64,000 nucleotides of DNA from Capitella teleta. Its lineage: Eukaryota > Annelida > Polychaeta > Capitellidae. Under the pieces are notes generated by a model. It was not told the DNA's origin and did not search any database. It saw only the letters and a list, made by a program, of their open reading frames with translations. Shown here piece after piece: positions 50,301 to 62,184 of this stretch. The first letter of the stretch is position 1; the number at the start of each line of letters is the position of its first letter. Where the stretch lies: positions 88,621 through 152,620 of the forward strand of contig KB301235.1 in the NCBI GenBank assembly GCA_000328365.1, given 5' to 3'. The position numbers and the translations under genes are program-made.

Positions 50301-50569
50301 AATTTCCCAGCTTCATATTTTAAACAAAACAATTTAAATTAATCGGTTAAAGATAAAATTACGTACATTGAAAATTGTGCGACAAGCGTGCGTCTCAATT
50401 CTCGTAGCGTCGAAAAGTGTTCACAAAATTACGTACAAAAAATTCACGGGAATCGCCTTCGAGCTCCTAGCTATTCTTGTGGAGGTCATGGTTAGTTTTC
50501 GCTGGAATCAAGAGTTGCTAATATGGTTATGAACCCAATTCGCCCTCACTTGTTTCTGTTCGATCATGG

Positions 50570-50940
50570 CGTCGGCACGCGAGTTATTCTGCTTCCTTCA
50601 AATAATTGAAAATCGTTGCATATGGCGATTCACACAGCAAGAAAGCGGCTGCGAAGGAGTTTCACGTCGACCGTCGTCGTGTTCAAGAATGGAGCAGCCA
50701 GCGGGAGAAACTCTCAAAGTCTACCAAGCGACTGAAAGGCGGTTGATCAAAGTGCTCACATCCCGCATCACAGCTTTTCGCATGGATGCAAGAGCAACGC
50801 GAAAAAGGAGTTCCAGTGACTGGAAGGTACCTTCTAAGGCTCTGATGCTGCACGAAGCATACGGCTCGAGAGTTTCAAAGCAAGCCAAGGGTGGTTCCAG
50901 CTCTTAAGAAGAGACGAGACGAGATCAGCCTTCGTCGATT
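50570..50940 (+). mobile_element. Pogo/Tigger-like transposase fragment, DNA-binding end
   Basis: From about 50,603 the plus frame reads LKIVAYGDSHSKKAAAKEF, then HVDRRRVQEWSSQREKLSKS. This is a pogo/CENP-B-type helix-turn-helix. EQREKGVPVTGRYLL and, one frame on, traces of GWFQLL and ISLRR follow, the second DNA-binding helix. It has at least one stop and one frameshift, and the DDE catalytic domain is absent. It could be a relic of the autonomous partner of the pogo-like elements at 40,104 and 43,034, but that link is inference. Confidence 0.75.
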
Positions 50941-51242
50941 TCCTAATCTTAAATCTACATAATTTGTAATAACAAGTGACGAACTCAATCGCTCAATATT
51001 TCCCGGGCTGTTGCGTCGTGTTTTTTTTTTGTTTTTTTGTTTTTGTTTTTTTTAATTATCTAGTCCATTATTAATGATTCGAAAAAAGAATGATGTGGCC
51101 AATTTACAATTTGTTGCAACTCGTCTGCACTTCAACACGTGGTTTAGACTAATTAAGTTAATTCATTAATGTAGTCAGTCGCCAATATGTAAACATTGGA
51201 AGCTAGAATTCGAAATAGGAATGTTCACTTGAGTCATTAGTC

Positions 51243-51273
<31 letters not shown>

Positions 51274-54200
51274 GATAATTTTCAGAGTTTTTGAATTTTT
51301 TCAAACACTATCAAGATTTGTTGTGTACTAATGACGTTTTTGATCGTGTTTGACAAGTCGAATAACTCTTCAACGTGATAATGATTTGATCGATTGGATT
51401 GTCACAACATACTCAAGTTGGTTGCGTCTCTATACATTGTAAATTTTCTTTGTAGCCTATAATTATAGGCCTAGAAGAATGCATGAAATCTGTCGACTTA
51501 ATTTTCAAACCTACCTCCTTCCCTCCTCTTCCAGGAGGCAGTGTTGGGCTCGCCAGTGGCGGGCGCCGACTCATCCACGCCCTTCGCTCCCTTCTTGACG
51601 CACAATGTTGCTACCCAATCACGATATTCCTGATAGTTCCATGGCCAATTAAAGCCCCAGAAAATTAAGCGCAGCTCTTCGTTTCTTGTAAAACGTTCCA
51701 ATTTCATGAAGGCGTCCCTTGATTTAACCCCGATTCAGCGTATGCTTACCCAAACGTTGCCTGCTTTGGAAGTTGCGATTCTTCAACCGAGCGAACTGCT
51801 CCATAAATCATAGCGGCTCAATCGCGGCCTTGATTTGTTTTATTGACGGCGTCATAACGTTGCTCGGTAAATGAAACGTTATGACTCCGGAAATAGTCAT
51901 AACGCACCAATGTCGGCCATTTTGGCGAATTTGATGGGCCATCAATCAAACTTCTGGGCGCTGTTATTGTTGTTTTCAAGAGTGAAACTTAATGAATACT
52001 CTGCACTGAGTGGCTGCGTTGGATCCATGTTGCATGCACTGCAATTATGACATTCAATGAACAGCATTGAGCCCTGAAAACTTTTTATACCTCAAGGTTT
52101 GTCTTCTTCAACTAGCAACTTTGAACTTCGCATTTTTTCGATTTAAATATCTACACAGAGAATGAGAGATTGAGAGGCAGCACTGTCAGCAGTCCAGACA
52201 GTGTTCTCTTGGCTGTAAAACAGCAAAAAAAAATCGTGTCATGATTCGCGATAGTGTGTCACGGAGTTTGGGTGAGGGAATTGACAAGGGATTAGAAATT
52301 ACTGAAATTATCATCTATCTATTCTAGCTTTTAGTAAGTTTAGGCCAGTGAATAGCCCATCATAGCCCTATGGCCATAATCGTGCCCATACTCCATTGGA
52401 ATGATAGGTCTACAGAGTCTTGACATATTGTGCAGGTTATCATGGTTATAGACTTACAGTTAGACTGAAAGATATTAAAATTCGCGATAAATCATTGTAT
52501 GATTGTGAAATTTGACCTGTCTTCACATAAACAGATAAACCAGTCTGCTTTGCAGGTTACTTCAATTTAGTTCATTACTTGACATTAGTTCTATTTCAGC
52601 CAGGGGTATCGACCCTTCGAGCTAGAACTCTTGTATGTACCACATTCTGCTTCTAAGGTAGTTTTATTGATGAAGCCATCGGTGTAATAAGATAGTCTTG
52701 GAAGCTCCCTGACCAAATCTTAGTATGAGCGACGCTATTGAGCTATCACTACTTGGTCATCAATATAATGTTAAGCACCACGCCGGGTACAAATGTTCCT
52801 CTGGACTGCTTAATAGCTCTGTCAACCAGTTCGCTATCATCTCAAGATGAGTGATGTGTGGTCGGTTTAGAATGATCTTTCTTGCAACACTACCATTTAT
52901 GTGATTACTGATATTAAGACCTTTTTCGCATCATTCTTCTTTGCGATCAAACAAATGGTTCTATTATTTAGAAATCTTTTCCTGCACCTCATTTTTGCGA
53001 TCCGCTATATATTTGTGAAATAATGCAAACAAAAATTGAAGCAAAACATATGAAAAGATCTGGTTTACCTGTTTGATTGAGCACTCTCCAGCTTTTATTG
53101 CATTCAACCTATTGCACCAGTCCAAATGTGGAGACAATTCTCTCCCCGGGAGCACTGGATGAGCAGAACAAGCTCTAGATCATTTTGAGGAACACTGGTC
53201 CTAGAGATGGCATCAAAGGTCTCCACCACACCACTGGATAAATTTTAGTGATAAAATTTTCTTGGAACATGTATTGAACTACTTATTACACTGATTGGTC
53301 CCGAGTGATCATGGAAGTGCATGTACTGTACATGGACCAATGGGAATTGTGCAGAGTCGGTCTCTTATCTGGCTCAATTATAAATTATTCTCCTTGCTAT
53401 CTGGGGTGTGGAAGTTTAAGCTAGCAGGCTGCACAGCTTGCATCTTTCTCTTCTCAAATTTTTATCATTACTTGGTCTTTATTCAGCTCCCCCAGGTAAT
53501 TCTTCAGCCTTCTCCAATTGTCTACTGCATCAGCAATGGTTGATCAATCAGCTGGCAGTCTTACCAAGAGCCACTGCCAGGGGCTTCATGAAGACCCTAA
53601 TCTCCAGATGCGTTCTACTAATTCATTCTTTGGATGGTTCCTTATTCCGAAATTGTTGATGGAACCCCCCACCAGTGTTGCAGATGGCGCTTCCATGGTC
53701 CCCTGTTCTGACTTGATTGGGATGTGCATACACAGTGTATCTTCACTGCGTATGAACACTGGTCTTTGATGCGCATATTCAGGATAGGATGCCAATGCTA
53801 ATCTGATAAAATTAGCTTTTTTTCAATATTGTTGCTTTGCTGATATCTGCTCTGCTCTGTGCTCCCTTGCAAAAGTGTTGATTGCATCCACTGATAACAT
53901 CCACTTTCATCCCTTGCTTCCTTCAGTGTTTGTGATCTCTTCTTTGGAAATTTCCATGATCGTGTTCATGGTTTGTGTATCTCCTGCTTGATAAGCTGTC
54001 GTTAATTAATGAATCTTGAGAATTTCTTTGACGAATAGATGATTTTGCAGTCAGGGTTGTCCTCTGTAAATTACTGGATAACTAAGAATGCGGTTGATCA
54101 TTTTTGACCACATTGGAAGCCTTGGGTGATATAATCTTTAAGCTTGGAACATATTCAATATTTGTAAAACTAACTGAAGATTTGTCCATAACTAATAAAA

Positions 54201-56374
54201 TGCATAAATATCCCATCAAAATTTGGGTCGGTCAACTTAATACATGTATATGGCATAGCTATGACTTCCCCTATGAGTCTATTACTTCTACTTATCAGCG
54301 TTATACCAGACCTTATAAGAAGCACTTGATTAGTTGTAAAAATCTTCATGTGCATAAAGATCTTTAAGATTCTATAACGATGTAAGAGCGACGTTATAAT
54401 TATCATAATATACGATTTAATCTCATTGATTGGAGTGAAAGTGCTTCACGTAAAGAAGGGTTTGAGATGTGAATGCGACAAAGAGTCAATCAGGCGATCA
54501 AGATGAAATTGAATGAGATGATCTAATTATGAGAATACATTGCGATGCTAGAATCAACTGAATAATCTTCATGTCTGATTTATTCCAGTTTTAAAAATCA
54601 GGCATTTAAGTCTTAAAACCAATGATTATGTATCTACCCCGATTCCCGAATACCGAAAAATGTCTTGAAGGGGCAATCTGTCTTTATTTATTGACTGCAT
54701 TCCATAATTGCACGACAAGGAACACCCTGGTCCCGGGTTTCCCTCCTCCCCTAACGGCGGCGTCGCATTATTTTTCTCTTCAGTCGTATGTTTGCATGAT
54801 GTTGATTAGGCTTGGATTTCCCTTCGCGGCAACATCTGGATAAAAGTGAACATTCAAGCGGAAATAAATTCGTTTCGCTGCAAATTACAGAAGAAAAGAG
54901 CAAAAAGACCGAATTAGCGGCGGCTGCTTCTTTGCGACTTCTTTGTTTTGGTCAATTACTTTCGCTTCTGCATCTCAACATTGCCCAACGTCCAAATGTC
55001 CAGTGTGTGGTCGGACCCACTGTATTGGGGGTTTTGAATTCGCTCTCACTGTTCAATTAGACAATACTTTTTACGTGGTATCTAAAGTATCTTGTCTGAC
55101 GTCTTGTGTTTTGAAATGACCTGACGTTCTTCCATTTCGTTGTGTACATTTTGTGATATTTGTCTTTTTTTTTTTTGAGGGACTGATAAGTGATAAGTAC
55201 TGATAACACAACTTGTGTTTTAGAGCCGTATAAAACAGGCTTTCATTTTTTATTTTATTTTTTTTTGTATGACTGCAAACCTCGGCGCACATTATTGTTA
55301 TATACGTACATGTGTTGCACGAGATTGCATATATCTGGATGCGAATTCGTTCGCACCGTTCAATGAATGCGCATAATTCGCTTATTATTTTTTCTGCCAT
55401 TCAGACGAATGCACTCTGAATGAGGAACTGAGTGAGGGGTCATTGCTTGTCCGTCTGCTGGACATTTGACCACCGCAGGCCTCGCTGCTCGCGGCTGACA
55501 CGCACTTGATGCGCTGTTAATTAGATGCGTGCATGTGTCAATTACATGCAAATCGCATGCTTCCGACTATATCACACCCATTAAAAATGCATTTCCTTCA
55601 TTTTTCACATCGATTTTTTTTTTTCATTCATTTTTCCAATTGTTTTTAACACTTCTTTGAGTGGCTGCATATCGAGTACTCGCCACTTATCCACACATAT
55701 CCGTGTTCGTAAGTGTTACAAAGAAGACCTGAAACCGCTTCCTCTCTAACCCGAGCGTCTAATAATTATTTGACCGACTTTCTTTGCGATTGCACGCACA
55801 TCAAAGTAACTTTTAATATTTGCCAGGTCTTACGAGTTCCGACGTCATCTTAATTGGGAACACGTGAGAGCTACCTGACGCCCTACCTGTAATCTTTCGT
55901 CAGATGGATTTTACTGAAATTCGTGCGAATTCAAAACCCGGCCTCACTCACCACTCGTCTCCACGCAACCGCCGTCGCGTAGCAACAAGATTTGGGGCGA
56001 TTTTTTTTTTTTTCTTCTTTCTCCTCTTCCTAGGAAAGAAGATGAGCATGGCAGAGTGATGCGATTTCCTCTGATCTTTCACTTGGCTTGCTAATGACGC
56101 TCGCGTGTGCAGCGAAGCGTGTAAAATCTGCGAGGAATCGTGAAGTATGGAGTCCCCCTCTCTGCTAATGAGGCACTTGCAGGATGCACCCTCGAGCGAC
56201 GAGCCCCATCGCTTCAGTCGCGCTTCGGCTTCACGCGAAACGGCCCTCCTGCATGATCACAGCCATTGCGTTTACCGTCTTGTTTGTTGTAATCAGCTCT
56301 GAGGTTATATACTATAGGGTTGGACATTTGTTTGAACTCTTCATATTGAAAGGACGTGAGAAAATGATGAATGT

Positions 56375-56405
<31 letters not shown>

Positions 56406-56892
56406 GTCGCTGTGTAATTAGCGCAGAGTCGTTGATTTAATGGTCGTTCTTGGTTCTGTGTTTGTTGTGTTGTATATAAAATTATAAAGAGAAGATTGTC
56501 TGACTGTGGTGGATATTTTCTTCTGCAGTTGCGAGGGTATAGACCGTTGCGTATCTTGCTTGTTGACTTGTTTCTGCTCATTATGCATGCAGTATTTCCT
56601 TGGCATTTTTGCGCTTCATTTCGCTCGGTGCCTGGCCTGGCGTCGCTGCGGGAGGTATCTGTTGCCTTGCCCTTGGTCCGGCGCCGCGTGGACATGGGCT
56701 AATTGTGGCCTGGGGCCGCGCGATAGCCTCCCGGATTGATTCCTCCCGAGTAACAAAGCCAATTGGCGGTGCGATGGGCGAGAAATGCCAGCACGTGATG
56801 TGCCCAAAGCCCTGATCAAGCGACTGTCACCGACGCTATATATTGCCCTCGTCATCAACACTAGCATGAGTCTCTCTTCTGCTATTCCACAG
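50941..56892. other. Intergenic region between the transposon cluster and PREP
   Basis: No gene is recognised over about 6 kb. It contains an ATT microsatellite (51,245), three CATAACG words near 51,852-51,905, several short unidentified minus-strand frames between 52.9 and 53.8 kb, and T-rich tracts at 55.1-55.3 and 55.6 kb. A T run of 23-25 lies near 56,381. The last 1.5 kb before the PREP start is likely to hold its promoter and a 5' UTR exon, but no TATA box or start site can be fixed. Confidence 0.55.
51245..51272. repeat. ATT microsatellite
   Basis: About nine perfect ATT units. Confidence 0.95.
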
Positions 56893-56897
56893 CTGTC

Positions 56898-57007
56898 ATG
56901 GAGAGCTCTCAGCAGCAGCTGCAGCAGCTGCAACAACAGCTGCAACACTTCCAGCCGCACGCCATGGTTCAGCCGCTACAGCCGCCGCAAGTACAAGAAG
57001 CACACAG
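56898..57007 (+). CDS. PREP exon 1 (coding start)
   Basis: ATG followed by [18 protein letters not shown], a Gln-rich low-complexity start, ending AG|GTTCGA in phase 2. A TTCCACAG just upstream (ending 56892) could be an acceptor, so a separate 5' UTR exon is likely. Confidence 0.8.
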
Positions 57008-60000
57008 GTTCGATTTGTATTGATTTGATTGATTGATTTTGGTGTTGTTTTCTTTCTTCAGTACGACCAGTGGATTGGAAGGCAAAGCAGGTGATTTGGA
57101 GGGAGACAAGAAAGCGATTTACAGGTAACAACTTCACTGACTTCATTCCATTGTTTAATTCGTAGTAATAGTATTGGTCATTGGTTCATTACATGGGTTT
57201 TACACTTTTCCCTGTTTGAAATTTTAATCTCTTCCCCCACTACATAATGCTTGTACTTGTAGTACTACTAGTTTGTAGGTTATGCACTTTCTGGGTAATT
57301 TTCTTCTGGTACCCCAGTCTTTACGATTTAAAATGGCCAAGTGAGCACTTTTTAGCTCTCCTAAAATGCTATAGGCAAGCAATTTGCTCAGCTAAACACA
57401 ATTAATCAAAATTAAGTAACTATTACTAAGTTACCAGTTAGGCTCTTTTTATGTTTGCTACTTTTCTTTTGCATTATATCTCAAATCAGTCATGAATAAA
57501 ATGTAGATCCAAATCACACTAAATTTTTGGGGAGGATTTTATGGATATGGAGGTGTTGACATTTGCCTGATCAGATTGATGACCAGATTCAGATTTAAGA
57601 TTGGTCAATTTCTCTAACTCCAGAGCCACTGTATGGGCCATACCAGTAATGTGATGTGAAAGAGCATGCTTCTTGGTGCTACTTCCAATACTTCAACTTC
57701 TTTCACAATCGTTAATGCTTGCTGCATTAACTTTTAGCGCCGTCACAAAGTGAAACTGAAACCAATGCTATGTCACTTCGAGTTTGCACATAATTTATTT
57801 TCCCTGGGCGCCGATTGGACTCGGCCTCTTATGCATAAAACATTAGCTTCCATATAAGGCGATCGGTAATCTCGATTTGAGGCCGACCGCCTCCGAAGAC
57901 AAACACAGGAAAAATGAAGTCTCTTAATAAAGACTTCGGCAATCTTCGGCAACACTCGGAGGAGACTCAACATGCGACCTCTTGCGAAAGTAAACAAGAG
58001 AATATCTTAGCCAAGCAACTTTTTGCTCGCGTGAATCAATTTTGCGCGAGCAATGGCGAGCGGAGAGCAATTGCTCGCGTGAAAACGAATAGACTGGGTC
58101 CCCACTGTCTCAAGTTTTCTGTTTCAAATGCACTTTTGAAGCATTTTTACTCTTTTTTTTCAGGAGACTTTTTTAGATCTGTGCCTTGAGCTGTTGCTAT
58201 TATAAGCAGCCACTAGCAGAACATGTTATGCTCATTGCCTATATCCCTTTCCGTTAAGCACTCCCTTTGGAATTACACCTTGATCAGGTATCTTTGCCGT
58301 CATGCTTGAACCTCTACTAGGTTAATCTATTTAGTTTTCCTTTGGCTGAAGAGCAGCCTAGAAAAGTGTTTCTCCACAATCCCTTAATCTTTTCCTGCCC
58401 TCACAGGCATCCTCTTTTTCCCCTGATGGCTCTGCTGTTTGAGAAATGTGAGCGTGCCACCCAGACCCCGGATTGTCCGAGCGCCGACAGCTTTGATGTT
58501 GACATCCAGGCGTTTGTGCAGCACCAAGAACAGGACCAGAAGCCATTCTTCAGCGAAGACCCCGAACTCGACAATGTGGTCAGTATTTCTCAGATAAATG
58601 TATACACATTTTATTTATTTTTGTTTTATTTTATTTGTTTATTATTCAAAATTTTGCGCTTTCCACAGATGGTAAAAGCAATTCAGGTTCTCCGCATTCA
58701 TTTACTGGAATTGGAAAAAGTCAGCGATTTGTGCCAAGATTTCTGCAACCGATACACAGCGTGCCTGAAAGGAAAACTGCACAGCGAGAACCTCCTGCGC
58801 CAGGACGGGTCAGCCAACGACCCAGATTCAACCAATCCGGAACTGGCGTTTGACAACCACCAGACAAATCTAGCTCAAGGTCAAGTCATGTCGGGTGGTC
58901 GCGTCTTTCAAATGGTTCAAACTGCGCAGGGTTTGATTGCCCATCCTCTTGTGGTAAGGGCGAGCAATTTTAGGATTTATTTATTTTATTTATTTTTCCA
59001 TTCAGAACGGTTCCCCCGTCTCCTCGTCCTCCATCCAGGGCAGCACGCCTCTCTCCCAAATTGGAGTTCAAGGGTCACCTCCCAACACCATGAATCGTGA
59101 GCTCTCTGATCTCATGCAAGGCTCTTTTATATTCAAACCTTAATTTTTCTCCTTAGCTATGAACAGTCCCATTGACGGTCTTCACAGCCCTTCAGATTTG
59201 GGAGATGACGATTTCTCTGATGACAAAAATAAAAACAAACGTGGAGTTTTGCCAAAACAAGCTACGCAAGTCATGAAGAAATGGCTCTTTCAACACATAA
59301 TGGTAAGTTGAGAAAATTCACCCGATTTTTAGATTTTTTTTTATTTTTATTTATTTATTTTTGGCCGTCAGCATCCGTACCCTTCTGAAGATGAGAAGCG
59401 GCAGATAGCCGGCCAGACGAACCTGACCCTCCTTCAAGTCAACAACTGGTTTATCAACGCCAGGCGTCGCATTTTGCAGCCCATGTTGGATGCCAGTCTC
59501 CCCGAAGGCAGCAAACCCAAAAAGAACAAGCAACAGAGTCGACCTCCACAACGCTTCTGGCCGGATAACTTAGCTAACCTGCAAAGTCCTGACGGTCATG
59601 CCTCTTCACAATCTTCCTCCAGCCCTAACTCTCAGGTTGGTACGGGCAAGAAATTTACATTTTTCTTAAATGCAATATTTGCAATTTTTGCAGGAATGTC
59701 TTTATATTTATTTTTTTTTTCTGAAATTCCTGCAAATTTTGTTGCATTTAAAATAATAATTAATTTATTTATATATTTTGTTTTTTTTTTCATAGGGAAA
59801 TTTCTCTGGTGATGATGACAGCGACAGTGTAGATGTTCCCACTCCACAAGATATATTTCTACCCCCAGGAGGTAAATTCAACTCACTTTGAAAAGGACTT
59901 TTAAATATTTACTTCACGCACATCATTTCAGTTACCGTGACATCAGACTGCAAGATCATCCCCACCCCAACGTTGAATTTCATCGGAGCGTCTGATGGGA

Positions 60001-60104
60001 TGCCCCCCTCCATGAGTGCCTCTTCTATGCCCGCCCTCCTTCCCATGCTGAACGCCAATCCCCCGCCCCCTCACTCAATACATCACCAAATGATCGACTC
60101 ATGA
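56898..60104 (+). CDS. PREP/PKNOX TALE-homeobox transcription factor
   Basis: A nuclear DNA-binding protein that pairs with PBC proteins (PBX/Extradenticle) and helps HOX factors in development. Nine exons: 56898-57007, 57062-57124, 58407-58578, 58669-58953, 59006-59096, 59157-59302, 59372-59635, 59796-59871, 59932-60104. Together they give 459 codons and a stop with no internal stop; human PKNOX1 has about 436. Order: Gln-rich start; the two MEIS/PREP PBC-binding blocks ([36 protein letters not shown]); a Ser-rich linker; a TALE homeodomain ([39 protein letters not shown]); and an acidic tail. The sequence right after the homeodomain (ILQPMLD) is PREP- rather than MEIS-specific. The start is chosen at the only ATG in frame in exon 1 before QQQLQQL. 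Confidence 0.96.
57062..57124 (+). CDS. PREP exon 2
   Basis: A 63-base exon after a 54-base intron. It reads [20 protein letters not shown], the lead-in to the first PBC-binding block as in vertebrate PKNOX (DKQAVYKHPLFPL). Donor AG|GTAACA. Confidence 0.88.
57125..58406 (+). other. PREP intron 2
   Basis: The only long intron of the gene (1,282 bases). Around 57,780-57,910 it contains a non-repetitive stretch with an octamer-like ATGCATAAAA word. At 58,024-58,083 it has two direct copies of GCTCGCGTGAA with an inverted GCGCGAGC between them. An intronic enhancer is plausible but unproven. Confidence 0.7.
58407..58578 (+). CDS. PREP exon 3: first PBC-binding block
   Basis: Encodes [20 protein letters not shown], then [20 protein letters not shown] and [10 protein letters not shown]. 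The last two blocks are nearly identical to vertebrate PKNOX. Acceptor CCTCACAG, donor GTG|GTCAGT, ends in phase 0. Confidence 0.95.
58669..58953 (+). CDS. PREP exon 4: second PBC-binding block
   Basis: Encodes [40 protein letters not shown], then a Ser/Asn/Gln-rich linker ending [10 protein letters not shown]. It is phase 0 at both ends. The helix binds PBX/Extradenticle in characterised relatives. Confidence 0.95.
59006..59096 (+). CDS. PREP exon 5: Ser/Pro-rich linker
   Basis: Reads [20 protein letters not shown] and on to SPPNTMN, after a 52-base intron. A linker exon with no fold. Confidence 0.9.
59157..59302 (+). CDS. PREP exon 6: N-terminal half of the homeodomain
   Basis: Encodes an acidic stretch ([18 protein letters not shown]) and then [20 protein letters not shown], helix 1 of the TALE homeodomain. 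Donor ATG|GTAAGT splits the homeodomain just before the TALE loop. Confidence 0.96.
59372..59635 (+). CDS. PREP exon 7: TALE loop and recognition helix
   Basis: Starts [20 protein letters not shown], which includes the Pro-Tyr-Pro of the three-residue loop. It continues [20 protein letters not shown], the recognition helix with Ile at homeodomain position 50. A basic stretch KPKKNKQQ may serve as a nuclear localisation signal. The exon ends in Ser-rich sequence. Confidence 0.96.
59666..59751. repeat. Imperfect inverted repeat in PREP intron 7
   Basis: A left arm TTAAATGCAATATTTGCA...TTGCAGGAAT and a right arm ATTCCTGCAAATTTTGTTGCATTTAA pair over roughly 25 bases around a T-rich loop of about 28 bases. 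It fills much of a 160-base intron that is otherwise longer than its 52-90 base neighbours, so it may be a small inserted MITE or a structured intronic RNA. Confidence 0.6.
59796..59871 (+). CDS. PREP exon 8: acidic segment
   Basis: Reads [20 protein letters not shown] and FLPPG. The acidic run is comparable to the C-terminal acidic part of PKNOX proteins. Confidence 0.9.
59932..60104 (+). CDS. PREP exon 9: C-terminus
   Basis: Acceptor CATTTCAG. Reads [20 protein letters not shown], then a Met/Pro/Ser-rich end and IHHQMIDS, stop TGA at 60102-60104. Confidence 0.9.
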
Positions 60105-61075
60105 TCTATTACATAATAGTGCCATTTTCATAACTTCAAAACCTCAATATTGAATTTTTTTAGAGATTGTTTTTTTATTCTCAGAAAAAGAATCTCTTTT
60201 TTTTTAATTACTAATTGTGTATACTTTTTTTTTTAATTTGTTTTTCCTGACTTGAGACTAGTTAGTACTGGTTTTTGTTCTTCCTAGAGATATACTTAGG
60301 ATTCATATCAACTGCCTTTATTTTGGGTGTCATCATTATCGTTCAAAGATTACCTTAATATTCCACTGATGCAATATATTTCATTCTTTTGGTGCTAATT
60401 ATTTCATGTTTAATAATCAACAATTTGTTAATTTGCTACATTTCATTTTCTCTTGTAATTAGTGAGCTACGCTTTAGGATTTTTAGACTTTTTTTCTACG
60501 AAGCATGTGCGATTGATTTTTGGGGAATTTTTTTTCTAGCTATGTTTATATATATATATATATAATACGTATACTTTTTTTTTTTACAGGGTAATTATTC
60601 TTGATTATTTGCAGCCCATCATGGCATCAAATACTTTCGGCTCTCCTTGCACTCAATCTTGCCACTCACCACAAATGGTTTCAATTATTCATCTGCGCCA
60701 TAAAACTCCTAAATTTCTCCTCTTTTTGTCGATTTCAGTATTTTTAATTAATATGAACGCCAGTATTTTGATGGTAATTTTGACAATGAGCTCTTAATTT
60801 TGATAAAAGAATTCAGCTCAATTTGAGTTTGTGTTTTTGCTTTACTTTTTAATCGTATTAAATTGAATGGATTTTCTGTTTTAGTTGTTTTCTTATGTTG
60901 ATTATATCTGCAGCAGTTTTGTTATAATTCTTGTGACAACTTAATTTTTGTACTTTTTTTGTCGTGAAACTCTTCTTGATGTTTATTCTTCCAGATTTTG
61001 TTCTTTTCTTTTGGTCTTCTGCTGTTTCCTTTCATCCAATGCATACAACTGAATAAAAGTTGAATTTTATATCTT
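60105..61075 (+). other. PREP 3' UTR
   Basis: A T-rich tail without coding signal. The best poly-A signal is AATAAA at 61052-61057, giving a 3' UTR of about 970 bases. Confidence 0.7.
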
Positions 61076-62184
61076 GATATCGGTTGTTGCTACATTTATT
61101 GCAATCCGCGTCCATGTGGAAATTTTGACGTCAACCCCTGATATTCAGTTTCATCGGATAATTTGATTCCCACAAATTTCTGGCTGCAGTTAACTGGTGT
61201 AACAGATAGAGTGCTTTACTCCAACCGAGCTTATTCATGTAGTACTAGTAATTAAATAATTTAGTAATTAAATACATGACTCTATTCCATAACAGCACTT
61301 AGTCTTACAAGAACGTTATGATTAATGAGTTTGATGGATCCGATGTTAAGATTAAAGATGACAGCTATGGAAAGAAAACACCATTCTTTACTTTCTTATC
61401 TCCACACACGTGCGAAGAAGATTCCATGACGTCACCCTTGCTCACCTTATACATATGTTCTCTACACAAACGTCTACAATTTAGGCTAATAAAGTGCGTT
61501 ATGACGTCACATGGAGGATTGTGGAATGCTAAGATAAGGAAGTCCTATTCTTGATTGATCAACAGAACAAAATCATCTTTGCTGTGCATTTATTTGATAT
61601 TTCTATGTAATAGAACATCCATTGATTGAGAATGCACTCAATTTGTAATCATTTCTGGATCTTATAATATTTTATAACTTTCAATAATTTAAGTATACAC
61701 ACAATATAATTTATTCCAGTTAGGCAATGAACGCTATTATTCACAACAGAATTATAACCAAATTCACGATCATAACTATTAATAAGTCTTATATGCCATG
61801 CAGGTCAAAACAACATTTATAAAAAGGTATAAAGTGTAATCAAAAATTGTTATTCACCGATAATAATTATGCCATGTCCGATAAGAATAATTTATGGATA
61901 AAGAATAAAGACACAATAATATTGATGATCATTCAAATCTTATTCCTTCAATTGCATTGTCTATCTTGTTAATTTGGTCAGTTTAATATTGATTACCATG
62001 TAATCGACATGAAATACCGGTAATAATATTATAGTTAAAATTATTATTATCATAAAGTGTGACTAGAAAAAAAAAAATAAAAGTTAGCTTTCATAAAATT
62101 CCACAAATGGAATTTCTGACAAAGAAATAACTGAGACAGAGGGAGCATAAATTATTTGTGACTTCACGATATCATAAAACCCAG
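61076..62184. other. Convergent intergenic region and MXRA7-like 3' UTR
   Basis: It separates two genes that point at each other. Two perfect CRE palindromes TGACGTCA lie at 61427 and 61502; the second overlaps a reverse copy of the CATAACGCAC word. For the minus-strand gene, candidate AATAAA signals (TTTATT on this strand) are at 61710-61715 and 61589-61594. Confidence 0.55.

Noticed and set aside
52964-53795. Two minus-strand frames (52964-53155 and 53586-53795) with fairly protein-like composition
   Set aside because: I recognise no family, there are stops between them and no splice logic joins them. They could be an unrecognised decayed repeat, but that cannot be supported.
58342-59100. 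A 252-codon open frame over the middle of PREP
   Set aside because: It reads through two introns. Only the parts inside exons 3 and 4 match PREP, and the ends are intronic sequence.
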